Source: Pseudarthrobacter siccitolerans
Lineage (GTDB): Bacteria; Actinomycetota; Actinomycetes; Actinomycetales; Micrococcaceae
Reading direction: 5' to 3'
DNA: 64,000 bases
Assembly (NCBI RefSeq): GCF_030823375.1
Contig: NZ_JAUSXB010000001.1
Location: 1-64,000, forward strand
The position numbers and the translations under genes are program-made. Shown piece by piece: positions 48,985 to 57,297 of the stretch; the first letter of the stretch is position 1, and the number at the start of each line of letters is the position of its first letter. The notes under the pieces are model-generated. The model made no database searches, was not told the DNA's origin, and saw nothing but the letters and a program-made list of their open reading frames with translations.

Positions 48985-49866
48985 GTGTTCTATTGGGTGA
49001 TGAAAAGGATCTTTCTCGGTCCGGTGCTGAAGCTGCTTTTCCGGCCCTGGGTCAAGGGCCTGGACAACATCCCCGGCGAGGGGGCAGCAATCATCGCCTC
49101 GAACCACCTCTCGTTTTCCGACTCGATCTTTATGCCGTTGATGGTCCGCCGTCCCGTGGTGTTCCTGGCCAAATCCGAGTACTTCACCGGCACCGGGATC
49201 AAGGGCAGGTTGACCGCACTGTTCTTCCGGCTGACCAACCAGCTGCCCATGGACCGGTCCGGCGGTGCCGCCTCGGAGGCGTCGTTGAGCGCAGGCATGG
49301 AGGTCCTCTCGCACGGCGGGCTGCTGGGCATCTACCCCGAGGGTACCCGGAGTCCCGATTCGCGCCTCTACCGGGGAAAGGTGGGCGTAGCCAGGCTTGC
49401 GCTTAAGGCCGGGGTACCGGTTATTCCGGTGGCCATGATCGGCACGGATAAGGTGCAGCCGATCGGGAAGCGGCTCCCGAACATCCGCAGGATCGGCATG
49501 ATTTTTGGCGAACCACTCGACTTCGCCCAGTACAGGGATCAGGCCGAGGACCGGGTTGTCCAGAGGCAGGTCACGGACGAAATCATGTTCGAGCTGATGC
49601 GGCTCTCCGGGCAGGAGTACGTGGACGAATATGCCGCCGTGGTGAAGCTCCGGCTGTCGGGCAAGCCCGCCGGCGCGGCGGCAGCCGCTGAACCGCCCGC
49701 AGCACCGGCGCACGTGCAAGGCGGCCAGGCCGGGGCTGGGCATGACGGGCCTGGCCATGACGGGGCCGGCGAACAGCAGCAGGATCCCGGAAACCAGCAG
49801 GGCGCGGCCGAGCAGGAGGAGGCAGCCACACAGGAGGACGACGGCGGGGCTGCCGCCGCTGTCTGA
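48985..49866 (+). CDS. PlsC-type acyltransferase with low-complexity tail
   Basis: A 293-residue 1-acylglycerol-3-phosphate O-acyltransferase-like protein. The HX4D motif is SNHLSFSDSI, and the acceptor motif is YPEGTRSPDSRLYRG. Residues 1-225 are a normal PlsC; the last 65 or so are Ala/Gly/Gln-rich and acidic (QQQDPGNQQG, EQEEAATQEDDGG). Its position next to the DAHP synthase matches Rv2182c. GGAGGGG precedes the GTG start. It differs from the paralogue at 32068. Confidence 0.9.
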   Translation: MFYWVMKRIFLGPVLKLLFRPWVKGLDNIPGEGAAIIASNHLSFSDSIFMPLMVRRPVVFLAKSEYFTGTGIKGRLTALFFRLTNQLPMDRSGGAASEASLSAGMEVLSHGGLLGIYPEGTRSPDSRLYRGKVGVARLALKAGVPVIPVAMIGTDKVQPIGKRLPNIRRIGMIFGEPLDFAQYRDQAEDRVVQRQVTDEIMFELMRLSGQEYVDEYAAVVKLRLSGKPAGAAAAAEPPAAPAHVQGGQAGAGHDGPGHDGAGEQQQDPGNQQGAAEQEEAATQEDDGGAAAAV

Positions 49867-49994
49867 CAACGGTCACCTGGCTGCCGGACTGGCCGCGCAC
49901 GTACCTCCGGCGCAGGTACCTCCAGGGGCGGATGTCTGTGACGCCCTGGCCCGGACGCGTGACGCTGCGGTGTCCGGCGGCCCGGCGCTGCCGT

Positions 49995-50000
49995 TAGTCT
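49995..50000 (+). promoter_or_regulatory. leaderless -10 of DAHP synthase gene
   Basis: TAGTCT with exactly six bases to the GTG at 50007, so the first transcribed base would be the start codon. No Shine-Dalgarno is present. Confidence 0.55.
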
Positions 50001-50006
50001 TAGAGG

Positions 50007-51398
50007 GTGACTGAGCTATCTGCAAAACCTGCCTTCTCGCTGTCCAGTACCGCCCAGAGCGGCGCGGCCAACTATCCGGGACTCGATAACTGGCGGGACC
50101 TTCCCATTTCCCAGCAGCCCAGCTGGCAGGACCGGGAGGTGTTCGATGCCTCGGTGAAGGAACTCTCCGTCCTTCCCCCGTTGGTGTTTGCCGGCGAGGT
50201 CGACGTCCTGCGCGAACGGCTGGCCGCCGCTGCCCAGGGCAAGGCGTTTCTGCTCCAGGGCGGTGACTGCGCCGAGACCTTCGAAGCTGCCACCGCGGAC
50301 AAGATCAGCGCCCGCGTCAAAACCATTCTCCAGATGGCCGTGGTCCTGACCTATGGCGCTGCGATGCCCGTCATCAAGATGGGCCGGATGGCTGGCCAGT
50401 TCGCCAAGCCGCGCTCGTCCAACGATGAAACCCGTGACGGCGTGACGCTTCCCGCCTACCGCGGCGACATCGTCAACGGCTACGATTTCACCCCTGAGTC
50501 ACGCGGCCACGACGCTGCACGGATGCTCCGGGCTTACCACACCTCAGCTTCCACCCTTAACCTCATCCGGGCCTTCACCCAAGGCGGGTTCGCGGACCTG
50601 CGCTCGGTACACCAGTGGAACAAGGGCTTCACTGAGAACCCGGCGCACGCCCGTTACGAGTCCCTGGCGCGGGACATCGACCGGGCCATCAAGTTCATGG
50701 CTTCCTGCGGGGCTGACTTCGAGGCGCTGAAGCGTGTTGAATTCTTCGCCAGCCACGAGGCTCTGCTGCTGGACTACGAGCGCGCCCTCACGCGGATCGA
50801 CTCCCGCACCGGCTTCCCGTACGACACCTCGGCGCACTTCCTCTGGATCGGTGAGCGGACCCGCGAACTGGACCACGCCCACATTGATTTCCTGTCCCGG
50901 GTGCGGAACCCCATCGGCGTGAAGCTGGGTCCGTCCACCACCGGCGACGACGCCCTCCGCCTGATCGACAAGCTGGACCCGGACCGCGAGCCCGGCCGGC
51001 TGACCTTCATCACCCGTATGGGTGCGGGCAACATCCGGGAGAAGCTGCCCGCCGTCGTCGAGAAGGTCACTGCCTCAGGTGCGCAGGTGCTCTGGGTCAC
51101 CGACCCCATGCACGGGAACACCGTCACGTCCCCGAACGGCTACAAGACCCGCAACTTCGACGACGTCATTGACGAAGTGCGCGGCTTCTTCGAGGTGCAC
51201 CACGCCCTGGGCACGGTTCCCGGCGGCCTGCATGTGGAGATGACCGGCGACGACGTAGCCGAATGCCTGGGCGGGGCGGATCCGATCGACCAGGAAGCCT
51301 TCCTGGACCGCTACGAGTCAGTCTGCGATCCCCGCCTGAACCACATGCAGTCCCTGGAGATGGCCTTCCTGGTGGCGGGAGCCCTCGCCAAGCGCTGA
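50007..51398 (+). CDS. aroG: 3-deoxy-7-phosphoheptulonate synthase, class II
   Basis: A 463-residue enzyme condensing PEP and erythrose-4-phosphate, first step of the shikimate pathway. Class II signatures are FLLQGGDCAETF, KMGRMAGQFAKPRS, and WVTDPMHGNT. It is named after the mycobacterial AroG (class II). The start GTG is fixed by the leaderless -10. It converges on the kinase gene with a 34-base gap and no hairpin. Confidence 0.95.
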   Translation: MTELSAKPAFSLSSTAQSGAANYPGLDNWRDLPISQQPSWQDREVFDASVKELSVLPPLVFAGEVDVLRERLAAAAQGKAFLLQGGDCAETFEAATADKISARVKTILQMAVVLTYGAAMPVIKMGRMAGQFAKPRSSNDETRDGVTLPAYRGDIVNGYDFTPESRGHDAARMLRAYHTSASTLNLIRAFTQGGFADLRSVHQWNKGFTENPAHARYESLARDIDRAIKFMASCGADFEALKRVEFFASHEALLLDYERALTRIDSRTGFPYDTSAHFLWIGERTRELDHAHIDFLSRVRNPIGVKLGPSTTGDDALRLIDKLDPDREPGRLTFITRMGAGNIREKLPAVVEKVTASGAQVLWVTDPMHGNTVTSPNGYKTRNFDDVIDEVRGFFEVHHALGTVPGGLHVEMTGDDVAECLGGADPIDQEAFLDRYESVCDPRLNHMQSLEMAFLVAGALAKR

Positions 51399-51432
51399 TG
51401 TCCTTCAGCGGTGGTGCGGGCAGCGGGGCCGC

Positions 51433-53502
51433 CTACACCACCGTGAGGGTGATGACTGAGCCTTCAGGTACTTTGGTGCCTACGGGATCCTGGTCCCGTA
51501 CGGTGCCGAAGAAGCCGCCCAGGATGTTGTTCACCTTCACCTGGAAGCCAAGACCTTCAAGGGCCTTCCTGGCCTCCGAGGCCTGCTTGCCGATGTAGCT
51601 CGGCACCTCCACCATCTTGGGGCCCTTCGAGATGGTCAAGGTCACGGTGCCGCCCCGGGTGAGTGTCCCGTTCGCGGGCGACTGGCTCACCACCGAGCCC
51701 TTAGGGATGTTCCTGTCGAACACCTCTTCGCGCGCCTCCTCCGCCTTGAGGCCGGCTGCCTCGATGGCGTCTTTGGCGTCGTTGTCCTCCAGGCCCACGA
51801 CGTTGGGCACAGGGATGGGCTCAGGTCCTTTGGACACCGCCAGCTTGACAGGCGTCCCATGCCGGGCCGGCGTCCCGGGAGCGGGATCCTGCGAGAGGAC
51901 GGTTCCTGCCGCTGCCGTTTCGCTGAACTGCTCGGTGACGTTACCGAGGGCCATCTCCGCTGCGTTCAGGCCGGTCTTGGCTTCCTCCAGGGTGCCGCCG
52001 GTAAGCTTCGGCAGCGGGAAAAGTTGCGGTCCTTTGGAGACGAACAGGGAGACCGGCAGGAACTTCCGGATCTCTGAACCGGCTGACGGCTCCGTCCCCA
52101 CCACCAGGCCACCAGGCACATCGTCGTCGAAGACATCACTGGTGGTGGACCTGAATCCCGCCTTGCTGAGGAGCTCCTGCGCCTCCGCCACCGTCTTGTT
52201 GGCCACTGCCGGGATGGCAGCGGCAGACCCGGGGCCCATGCCGAAGAACCAGCCGGCGCCGGTGGCCAGGAGCGCGGCAATGACCAGGACTACTACCCAG
52301 ATGACTCCGCGGCGGCGCGCGCTGCCCTCGCGCAGGCTTCGGGCGGGGACAGCGGCAGCCCGTGCACGGGCCTTCAGGTCTTCCTGTTCAGCCTTCCGCT
52401 GCGCCCGTTTGCTGAGGGCGGCCGGCGCTGGAGCCCAGGCCTGGTCATCATCAGAGTCGCGTGGAGTCAGATTGTGCCGCGCCCCGGCGGCCGCAGGGGG
52501 CGCGGTCAGGCCGGCATGTGTCTGCACGGGGCGGTGAGGGGGTGCGGAAGGGCGTCCGAAAGGCATAACGCTTGTTGGATTGTTGGTGCGGGCTATGACT
52601 TCCGTATGGCTTTGCGATTCCATCCCTTCAGCCGCCGGTGGCTGCAGGTCCAGTTCCCGGTCGCTGAGGTTGGTCCTGATGTGGCGCAGTTCCTGAAGCA
52701 GCGCATTCCCGTCGATCGGCCGGTTCTCGGGATCGTTGGCGGTGCACCATTGCACCAGTTCGTCTACTTCGGCCGCGAGGCCGGGCACCATGGCCGAGGG
52801 AGGGCCCACCGCCCCGTTGACATGCTGGTACGCCACCTGGATGGGGACCTCGCCTGTGAACGGCTGCTGGCCCGTGAGCATCTCATAAAGCATGATGCCC
52901 ACGGAGTACACATCGCTGCGTGCATCAGCGGGCTTGCCCAGGACAAGTTCAGGCGAAAGGTAGGCGACAGTTCCCAGCAAAGCTCCCGTGCTGGTGGACG
53001 TGGTGACGGCGCGGGCCAGTCCGAAGTCGCCGATCTTGATCCTGCCGTCGTCCGCTATCAGGACGTTTTCCGGTTTGACGTCCCGGTGGATGAACCCGGC
53101 GGCGTGGGCGGCCCCAAGCCCCTCCACCACGGGATCGATCAGCGCCAGGGCGAGCCTGGGCGGGAGTGCGCCTTTCGTGTTCAGGACATCCCGCAGCGTG
53201 TGGCCCTTGATGTACTCCATCACCAGGTAGGCGGTGTGGTGGTCAGTGCCCTGGTCCAGGACGCCCACAACATGGGGGTGTGACAACCTGGCGGCGGCCT
53301 TCGCTTCGCGGCCCAACCTGCCCAGGAAGCTTTCATCCGCGGACAGATGCGGGTGCAGCACTTTCAGGGCCACGTCCCGTTCCAGCCGCTGGTCGGTGGC
53401 CACGTAGACAGTGGACATTCCGCCACGCGCCAGTCTGGACCGGACGGCGTACCGGTTGTCCACCAGGGTTCCTACCAGCGGGTCTGACACGTGTTCCTGC
53501 AC
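51433..53502 (-). CDS. pknL: PASTA-domain Ser/Thr protein kinase, PknL type
   Basis: A 689-residue membrane kinase. Kinase domain at about residues 8-275: glycine loop LARGGMSTVY, ATP lysine VALKVLHP, catalytic loop HRDVKPENVL, DFGLAR, and the activation-loop threonines TTSTSTGALLGT. A juxtamembrane linker leads to one TM (about 415-435, VIWVVVLVIAALLATGAGWFF), then four extracellular PASTA domains. Neighbours (aroG, an Rv2175c-type gene) identify it as PknL; in corynebacteria PknL also carries PASTA repeats. GTG at 53502 is chosen by a -10 six bases upstream; TTG at 53523 is the alternative. Confidence 0.93.
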   Translation of the reverse strand: MQEHVSDPLVGTLVDNRYAVRSRLARGGMSTVYVATDQRLERDVALKVLHPHLSADESFLGRLGREAKAAARLSHPHVVGVLDQGTDHHTAYLVMEYIKGHTLRDVLNTKGALPPRLALALIDPVVEGLGAAHAAGFIHRDVKPENVLIADDGRIKIGDFGLARAVTTSTSTGALLGTVAYLSPELVLGKPADARSDVYSVGIMLYEMLTGQQPFTGEVPIQVAYQHVNGAVGPPSAMVPGLAAEVDELVQWCTANDPENRPIDGNALLQELRHIRTNLSDRELDLQPPAAEGMESQSHTEVIARTNNPTSVMPFGRPSAPPHRPVQTHAGLTAPPAAAGARHNLTPRDSDDDQAWAPAPAALSKRAQRKAEQEDLKARARAAAVPARSLREGSARRRGVIWVVVLVIAALLATGAGWFFGMGPGSAAAIPAVANKTVAEAQELLSKAGFRSTTSDVFDDDVPGGLVVGTEPSAGSEIRKFLPVSLFVSKGPQLFPLPKLTGGTLEEAKTGLNAAEMALGNVTEQFSETAAAGTVLSQDPAPGTPARHGTPVKLAVSKGPEPIPVPNVVGLEDNDAKDAIEAAGLKAEEAREEVFDRNIPKGSVVSQSPANGTLTRGGTVTLTISKGPKMVEVPSYIGKQASEARKALEGLGFQVKVNNILGGFFGTVRDQDPVGTKVPEGSVITLTVV

Positions 53503-53508
53503 CCTACG

Positions 53509-53514
53509 ATCGTA
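53509..53514 (-). promoter_or_regulatory. leaderless -10 of the kinase gene
   Basis: On the minus strand TACGAT is followed by six bases and the GTG at 53502. No ribosome site is seen, so the transcript is probably leaderless. Confidence 0.5.
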
Positions 53515-53527
53515 ATCCAGCAATGAA

Positions 53528-53559
53528 ACGGGTCCGAACCGATTCCGGTCCGGACCCGT
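53528..53559 (-). terminator. terminator after the LysM transglycosylase gene
   Basis: ACGGGTCCG (53528-53536) pairs with CGGACCCGT (53551-53559), with an inner ACCG/CGGT pair. It lies downstream of the minus-strand LysM gene and just upstream of the kinase promoter. Confidence 0.7.
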
Positions 53560-53605
53560 GCCGATTTTCCTCCGCAGGCCCGGTTTTACTGGGCGGCAGG
53601 CTGCC

Positions 53606-54988
53606 TCAGCCGAAGTTCTTTTGGTGCGCCTTGATGGCTTCGACGTACGCCTTGGTGTCGTCGTACATGCCGTACTTGCTCACCGAGTACTGGCCCTGGT
53701 AATAACCGGCGATGGCAGTGTCCCGGTCCTTGCTGGTGGCCAGGAGTTGGCGGATGATCGCCACGCCGGCCGTTGCGTTGTCATAGGGGTCCAGGAGGTT
53801 CAGTTTCCGGCCCACCAGGTCAGATGCCCACTGGCCGGAGCTGGGAATAACCTGCATGGTCCCGATCGCGTTGGCGGGGGAAACCGCGCGCTGGTTGAAC
53901 CCTGATTCCTGGTAGGCGAAGGCGAGGGCGAGCGAGGGTTCTACCCCCATCGCGCGCGCCGTATCCGCCACAATGCCCTGCATCTGTTCCCGCGAGGGGA
54001 CCGGGGAAGCATTCAGGAGTGCCTTGTTTTCGTTGGCCGAGCTCACCACGGCTGCGGGATAGCTGAATCCGAGGAAGGATCCGGGAACCAATGGCGTAAC
54101 GGACGCCGCCGGTTGCGGGGCGGGCTGGCCCGCAGCGCCCGGGATTGCCAGCTTGTTGCCCGGGTAGATCACTGAAGTAAGGCTCAGCTGGTTGGTGGAG
54201 AGGAGCTCCGACAACTTGACACCGTGACGGGAAGCGATGGCGGACAGCGTGTCGCCGGCCTTAACAGAGTAGGAGCCGGTTGCCGGCGCGGGGGCGGCGG
54301 GGCTGGCCGGGGCAGCTGACGTGACAGCCAGGGCTGGAGCAGGTGCTGCCGGAGCCGGGGCAGCCTCGCCGGCGCCTACTTTGACTTTTTGTCCGGGGTA
54401 AATGATGGAACGCATGTTGAGGTTGTTCCAGGCGAAAACGTCCGAAAGGCTCACGTTATGCTTCGCCGCGATGGCCCCCAGCGTGTCGCCTGGCTTCACC
54501 GTGTACGAGGCGCCCGCCCCCGCCGCCTGCGGAGCCGCAGGCGCCGGCTGTGCAGCGGGAGCCGCCGGGCCGGTTGGCGAACCCGACAGCTTGATCTTCT
54601 GTCCAGGGTAAATGATGGTGTTGGCCTGGAGGTTGTTCAGCCTGAGGACGTCGCCGGTGTTCAGCCCGAACCTGCCTGCGATGCCGCTGATGGTGTCGCC
54701 CCTGGCGATGGTGTATTCCGCCGGTGCGGCCGGCTGTGCCGGCTTGAAGGCGGCAGGGATGGTGGTGGAAACAGACGACGCCGGGATCACGGCTGCCGTC
54801 GCCTTGGCCGCCTGGGCCTTCATGGCCGCTGCGAGGGTGGCCGGGACGGCGCGTGCAGGCTGCTGGGCAGCGGCGGGCTGGGCGAGGGCTAACGATGACA
54901 ATACGACCGCTGGCAGCGCCGCCGTTGTGGCAGCAATCATGGGCAGGCTCGGCTTCTGGGGCTGCTTCGGCGAGCGGGACATCGTCAT
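53606..54988 (-). CDS. secreted LysM-repeat lytic transglycosylase
   Basis: A 460-residue exported cell-wall enzyme. A signal peptide covers about residues 1-42 (SLALAQPAAAQ). Three LysM domains follow (YTIARGDTISGIAGRFG, YTVKPGDTLGAIAAKHN, YSVKAGDTLSAIASRHG), joined by Pro/Ala linkers. The C-terminal SLT-like domain has AYQESGFNQRAVSPANAIGTMQVIP with the catalytic glutamate. It probably cuts glycan strands of peptidoglycan. ATG at 54988 has AGAGGA upstream. Three 9-bp direct repeats further upstream resemble MtrA boxes. Confidence 0.9.
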   Translation of the reverse strand: MTMSRSPKQPQKPSLPMIAATTAALPAVVLSSLALAQPAAAQQPARAVPATLAAAMKAQAAKATAAVIPASSVSTTIPAAFKPAQPAAPAEYTIARGDTISGIAGRFGLNTGDVLRLNNLQANTIIYPGQKIKLSGSPTGPAAPAAQPAPAAPQAAGAGASYTVKPGDTLGAIAAKHNVSLSDVFAWNNLNMRSIIYPGQKVKVGAGEAAPAPAAPAPALAVTSAAPASPAAPAPATGSYSVKAGDTLSAIASRHGVKLSELLSTNQLSLTSVIYPGNKLAIPGAAGQPAPQPAASVTPLVPGSFLGFSYPAAVVSSANENKALLNASPVPSREQMQGIVADTARAMGVEPSLALAFAYQESGFNQRAVSPANAIGTMQVIPSSGQWASDLVGRKLNLLDPYDNATAGVAIIRQLLATSKDRDTAIAGYYQGQYSVSKYGMYDDTKAYVEAIKAHQKNFG

Positions 54989-55034
54989 GTGAAGGAATCC
55001 TCTTCTCAACTGCGGGCGCGGACGGGGATGCCGC

Positions 55035-55074
55035 TGTTATTCGATACTACTGTTACTGCTGTTATTTCTGTTAC
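55035..55074 (-). promoter_or_regulatory. TGTTAY direct repeats, candidate MtrA box
   Basis: On the minus strand GTAACAGAA-ATAACAGCA-GTAACAGTA form three direct 9-bp repeats (55051-55074 on the plus strand as TGTTAC, TGTTAT, TGTTAC), with a fourth half-site at 55035-55040. MtrA response regulators of Actinobacteria bind direct repeats of this kind upstream of peptidoglycan hydrolase genes. The array is 63-86 bases before the LysM gene start. Confidence 0.5.
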
Positions 55075-55229
55075 GAAAGTGATCTATGTGAATCTCTCAT
55101 GGATTCGCGATTAGCACAAGAATTCCCGCATTCCCGGCATAGGAGAATTTCCGGAGTGTCCGCAGGTCAGGGCACCCTGCAATATTCCCCGACTAGGCGC
55201 CACGGCGGGCAGCATGGCAACCTTGATCC

Positions 55230-55583
55230 GTGAGTAATGTAGAAAACCTCGTGGGCGAATGGTTGCCCCTGCCGGACGTCGCCCGTTTATTGGACGTTTC
55301 CATCACTAAAGTCCATAGCCTGATTGATGAACGGGCACTGGCCGCTGTGCGGGTGGGGGAGCGGAATATCCGTTCCGTCCCGGCTGAATTCATCCAGGAT
55401 GGCCAAGTAGTGGACAGCCTCAAAGGCACCATTGTTGTGCTGGCTGACGCGGGCTATTCGGACGAAGACCTCATCATTTGGCTTTTCACGCCCGACGAGT
55501 CACTCCGGGGACGCCCCATCGATGCATTGCGGGAAGGCCGCAAGACCGAAATCCGGCGCAGGGCGCAAACCCTGGCCTGGTAA
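55230..55583 (+). CDS. Rv2175c-family DNA-binding protein
   Basis: A 117-residue protein with a small winged-helix/excisionase-like DNA-binding domain at residues 8-60 (WLPLPDVARLLDVSITKVHSLIDERALAAVRVGERN), then a conserved C-terminal part LKGTIVVLADAGYSDEDLIIWLFTPDESL..RPIDALREGR. In mycobacteria the homologue lies beside pknL and is a PknL substrate whose DNA binding is lost on phosphorylation. Here it is separated from the kinase only by the LysM gene. The GTG start has no clear ribosome site. Confidence 0.9.
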   Translation: MSNVENLVGEWLPLPDVARLLDVSITKVHSLIDERALAAVRVGERNIRSVPAEFIQDGQVVDSLKGTIVVLADAGYSDEDLIIWLFTPDESLRGRPIDALREGRKTEIRRRAQTLAW

Positions 55584-55607
55584 TTACCCGCACCCGACAC
55601 TGCGGAA

Positions 55608-56699
55608 TCAGGAGGCCCGGCTGACGGTTGCTTCGGCCAGCCTCCGCAATGCGGTTTTTGGCAGGTCATCCAGGGGAAGTGTCTCCAGGGCCTCAAAGGC
55701 GGCTTCGCCAAATTCGTTAATCAGGACCTCGGTGGCTTGCAGTGCACCCGACGCTTCGATAATCCGCCGGATCTCACGAATGTCCTCATCCGTGAGGTCC
55801 GGGCTGCCCAGCCGGGCGTCGATAAAAGCGGATTCCGCCGCCGAGGCCTGGTCCAGGGCCAGCGCCACCAGCACCGTGCGCTTGCCCTCCCTCAGGTCGT
55901 CCCCGGCAGGTTTGCCGGTAGTGAGCGGATCACCAAAAACGCCCAGGACGTCGTCGCGGAGCTGGAAGGCTTCGCCCAGGGGCAGGGCAAACGCCGAATA
56001 GCCGCGGAGCAGTTCGTTTGAGGCTCCCGCCAGGGCACCACCCAATGCCAGGGGATGCTCGGTGGAGTACTTGGCGGACTTGAACCTGATGATGGACTGG
56101 GCCCTGCTGACGGCACCGGCACGGTCGCGGACCGGCCCGGCAACTTCTTCCAGGATGTCCAGGTACTGACCCGCCATGACCTCCGCCCGCATGAGGTTGA
56201 AGATCAGCCGCGCCCGGCTCCCTGCTGCAGCACGCTCGCCTATATCCGTGAAGGCCTCTTCGCTGAACGACAGGCAGAGGTCACCGGTGAGAATCGCCGC
56301 TGCCTGCCCGAACCGCTCACTGTCCAGGGCCCAGCCGTGGGTACCGTGCAGTTGGCTGAAGCGGCGGTGGACACTGGGGCCGCCCCGCCGGGTGTCCGAC
56401 CGGTCAATGATGTCGTCATGGATCAGCGCGGCGGCCTGGAACAGTTCCAGGGCTGCTCCCGCCGTCACCACCTGCTGCGCGCCGGACCCGCCCCCCGCGC
56501 CCCGCCAGCCCCAGTAGCACATCAGCGCCCTGAGGCGCTTGCCGCCAGTGACCAGGTTGGAGATGGAACCCATGAGCGGTTCAATGTCCGGGGAGATCGC
56601 GGACATAACGGACTGCCGGGAAGTGAGGAAATCGGTCAGTTCGCCGGCTACCGACGCCACGAAGGCGGCCTGTTCGTTCCTTAGCTGCTCCGCCGTCAC
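55608..56699 (-). CDS. polyprenyl (geranylgeranyl-type) diphosphate synthase
   Basis: A 363-residue trans-prenyltransferase adding isopentenyl units. The first Asp-rich motif is LIHDDIIDRSDTRRG and the second FQLRDDVLGVFGDP; KSAKYSTEHPLALG is also conserved. Product length is not fixed by sequence. Position equals idsA2 (Rv2173) in mycobacteria. GTG start overlaps the lipoprotein stop by four bases, so both are co-translated. Confidence 0.93.
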   Translation of the reverse strand: MTAEQLRNEQAAFVASVAGELTDFLTSRQSVMSAISPDIEPLMGSISNLVTGGKRLRALMCYWGWRGAGGGSGAQQVVTAGAALELFQAAALIHDDIIDRSDTRRGGPSVHRRFSQLHGTHGWALDSERFGQAAAILTGDLCLSFSEEAFTDIGERAAAGSRARLIFNLMRAEVMAGQYLDILEEVAGPVRDRAGAVSRAQSIIRFKSAKYSTEHPLALGGALAGASNELLRGYSAFALPLGEAFQLRDDVLGVFGDPLTTGKPAGDDLREGKRTVLVALALDQASAAESAFIDARLGSPDLTDEDIREIRRIIEASGALQATEVLINEFGEAAFEALETLPLDDLPKTALRRLAEATVSRAS

Positions 56700-57223
56700 T
56701 TGGCTGACTCAGCTGCCACGTTGGCGCCGATGGTAAAAGTCACAATGCCCGCCGCTTCCACAGCGGACAGGTTGACCGTCTCGTTGTCCCCCCGGACAAA
56801 ATCCTTCGAGGCCACAGCCCCCACTGCCTCACCCGGAACAGCTTTGAATCCCCGTGCCTCAAGTTCCTTGGTGTAGAAGTCCAGGACGGCGGCAGTGGGC
56901 GCGGTGACGGTGGCAACCAGGGCCGCGGTGGCAGGCGTTGACGCCTTGTCCAAGCTGCTGGACACCACACTTGCGCCCGGCATGAGGGGCAGAAGTTGCT
57001 GGGGGAAGCCTTCGACGACGGCGCCTACCGTGGCGGACGTGTTAGGTGAAGCAGAGGGGCTGGCGGAGGCTGTGGTGGCCGACTGGACTGTTCCGGGCGA
57101 GGAAGCGGAGGCGGTGGGACCAGGCGTTCCTGACGGTGTTGGGCTGCAGGCAGCGAGGGCCAGTGCTGCCGCAGCAGCAAAAGCGGCCAGGGCTGCTGGC
57201 TTGAGGTTTCCAATGACCGTCAC
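56696..57223 (-). CDS. lipoprotein of unknown function
   Basis: A 175-residue exported lipoprotein. The signal peptide ends in lipobox LAAC with Cys26; a Pro/Ser/Thr-rich linker follows to about residue 70, then a small domain with VSSSLDKASTPATAALVATVTAPTAAVLDFYTKELEARGFKAV. I do not recognise the family. AGGAGG precedes the GTG start. It is coupled to the prenyl synthase gene and divergent from dinB. Confidence 0.8.
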   Translation of the reverse strand: MTVIGNLKPAALAAFAAAAALALAACSPTPSGTPGPTASASSPGTVQSATTASASPSASPNTSATVGAVVEGFPQQLLPLMPGASVVSSSLDKASTPATAALVATVTAPTAAVLDFYTKELEARGFKAVPGEAVGAVASKDFVRGDNETVNLSAVEAAGIVTFTIGANVAAESAK

Positions 57224-57284
57224 AGGGACTTTCCTCCTGGTGTTGATGCCGGATTCAGCCTCCAGTTTAGTCAGTACAAAGCGA

Positions 57285-57290
57285 TAGGAT
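57285..57290 (+). promoter_or_regulatory. leaderless -10 of dinB
   Basis: TAGGAT followed by seven bases and the GTG at 57298. No LexA box is recognised nearby, so SOS control is not indicated. Confidence 0.5.
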
Positions 57291-57297
57291 TGCAGCC

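Noticed and set aside
54989..55229. c-di-AMP (ydaO-type) riboswitch before the LysM gene
   Set aside because: Such riboswitches often precede actinobacterial wall hydrolases, but the conserved core is not seen; the region instead holds direct repeats.
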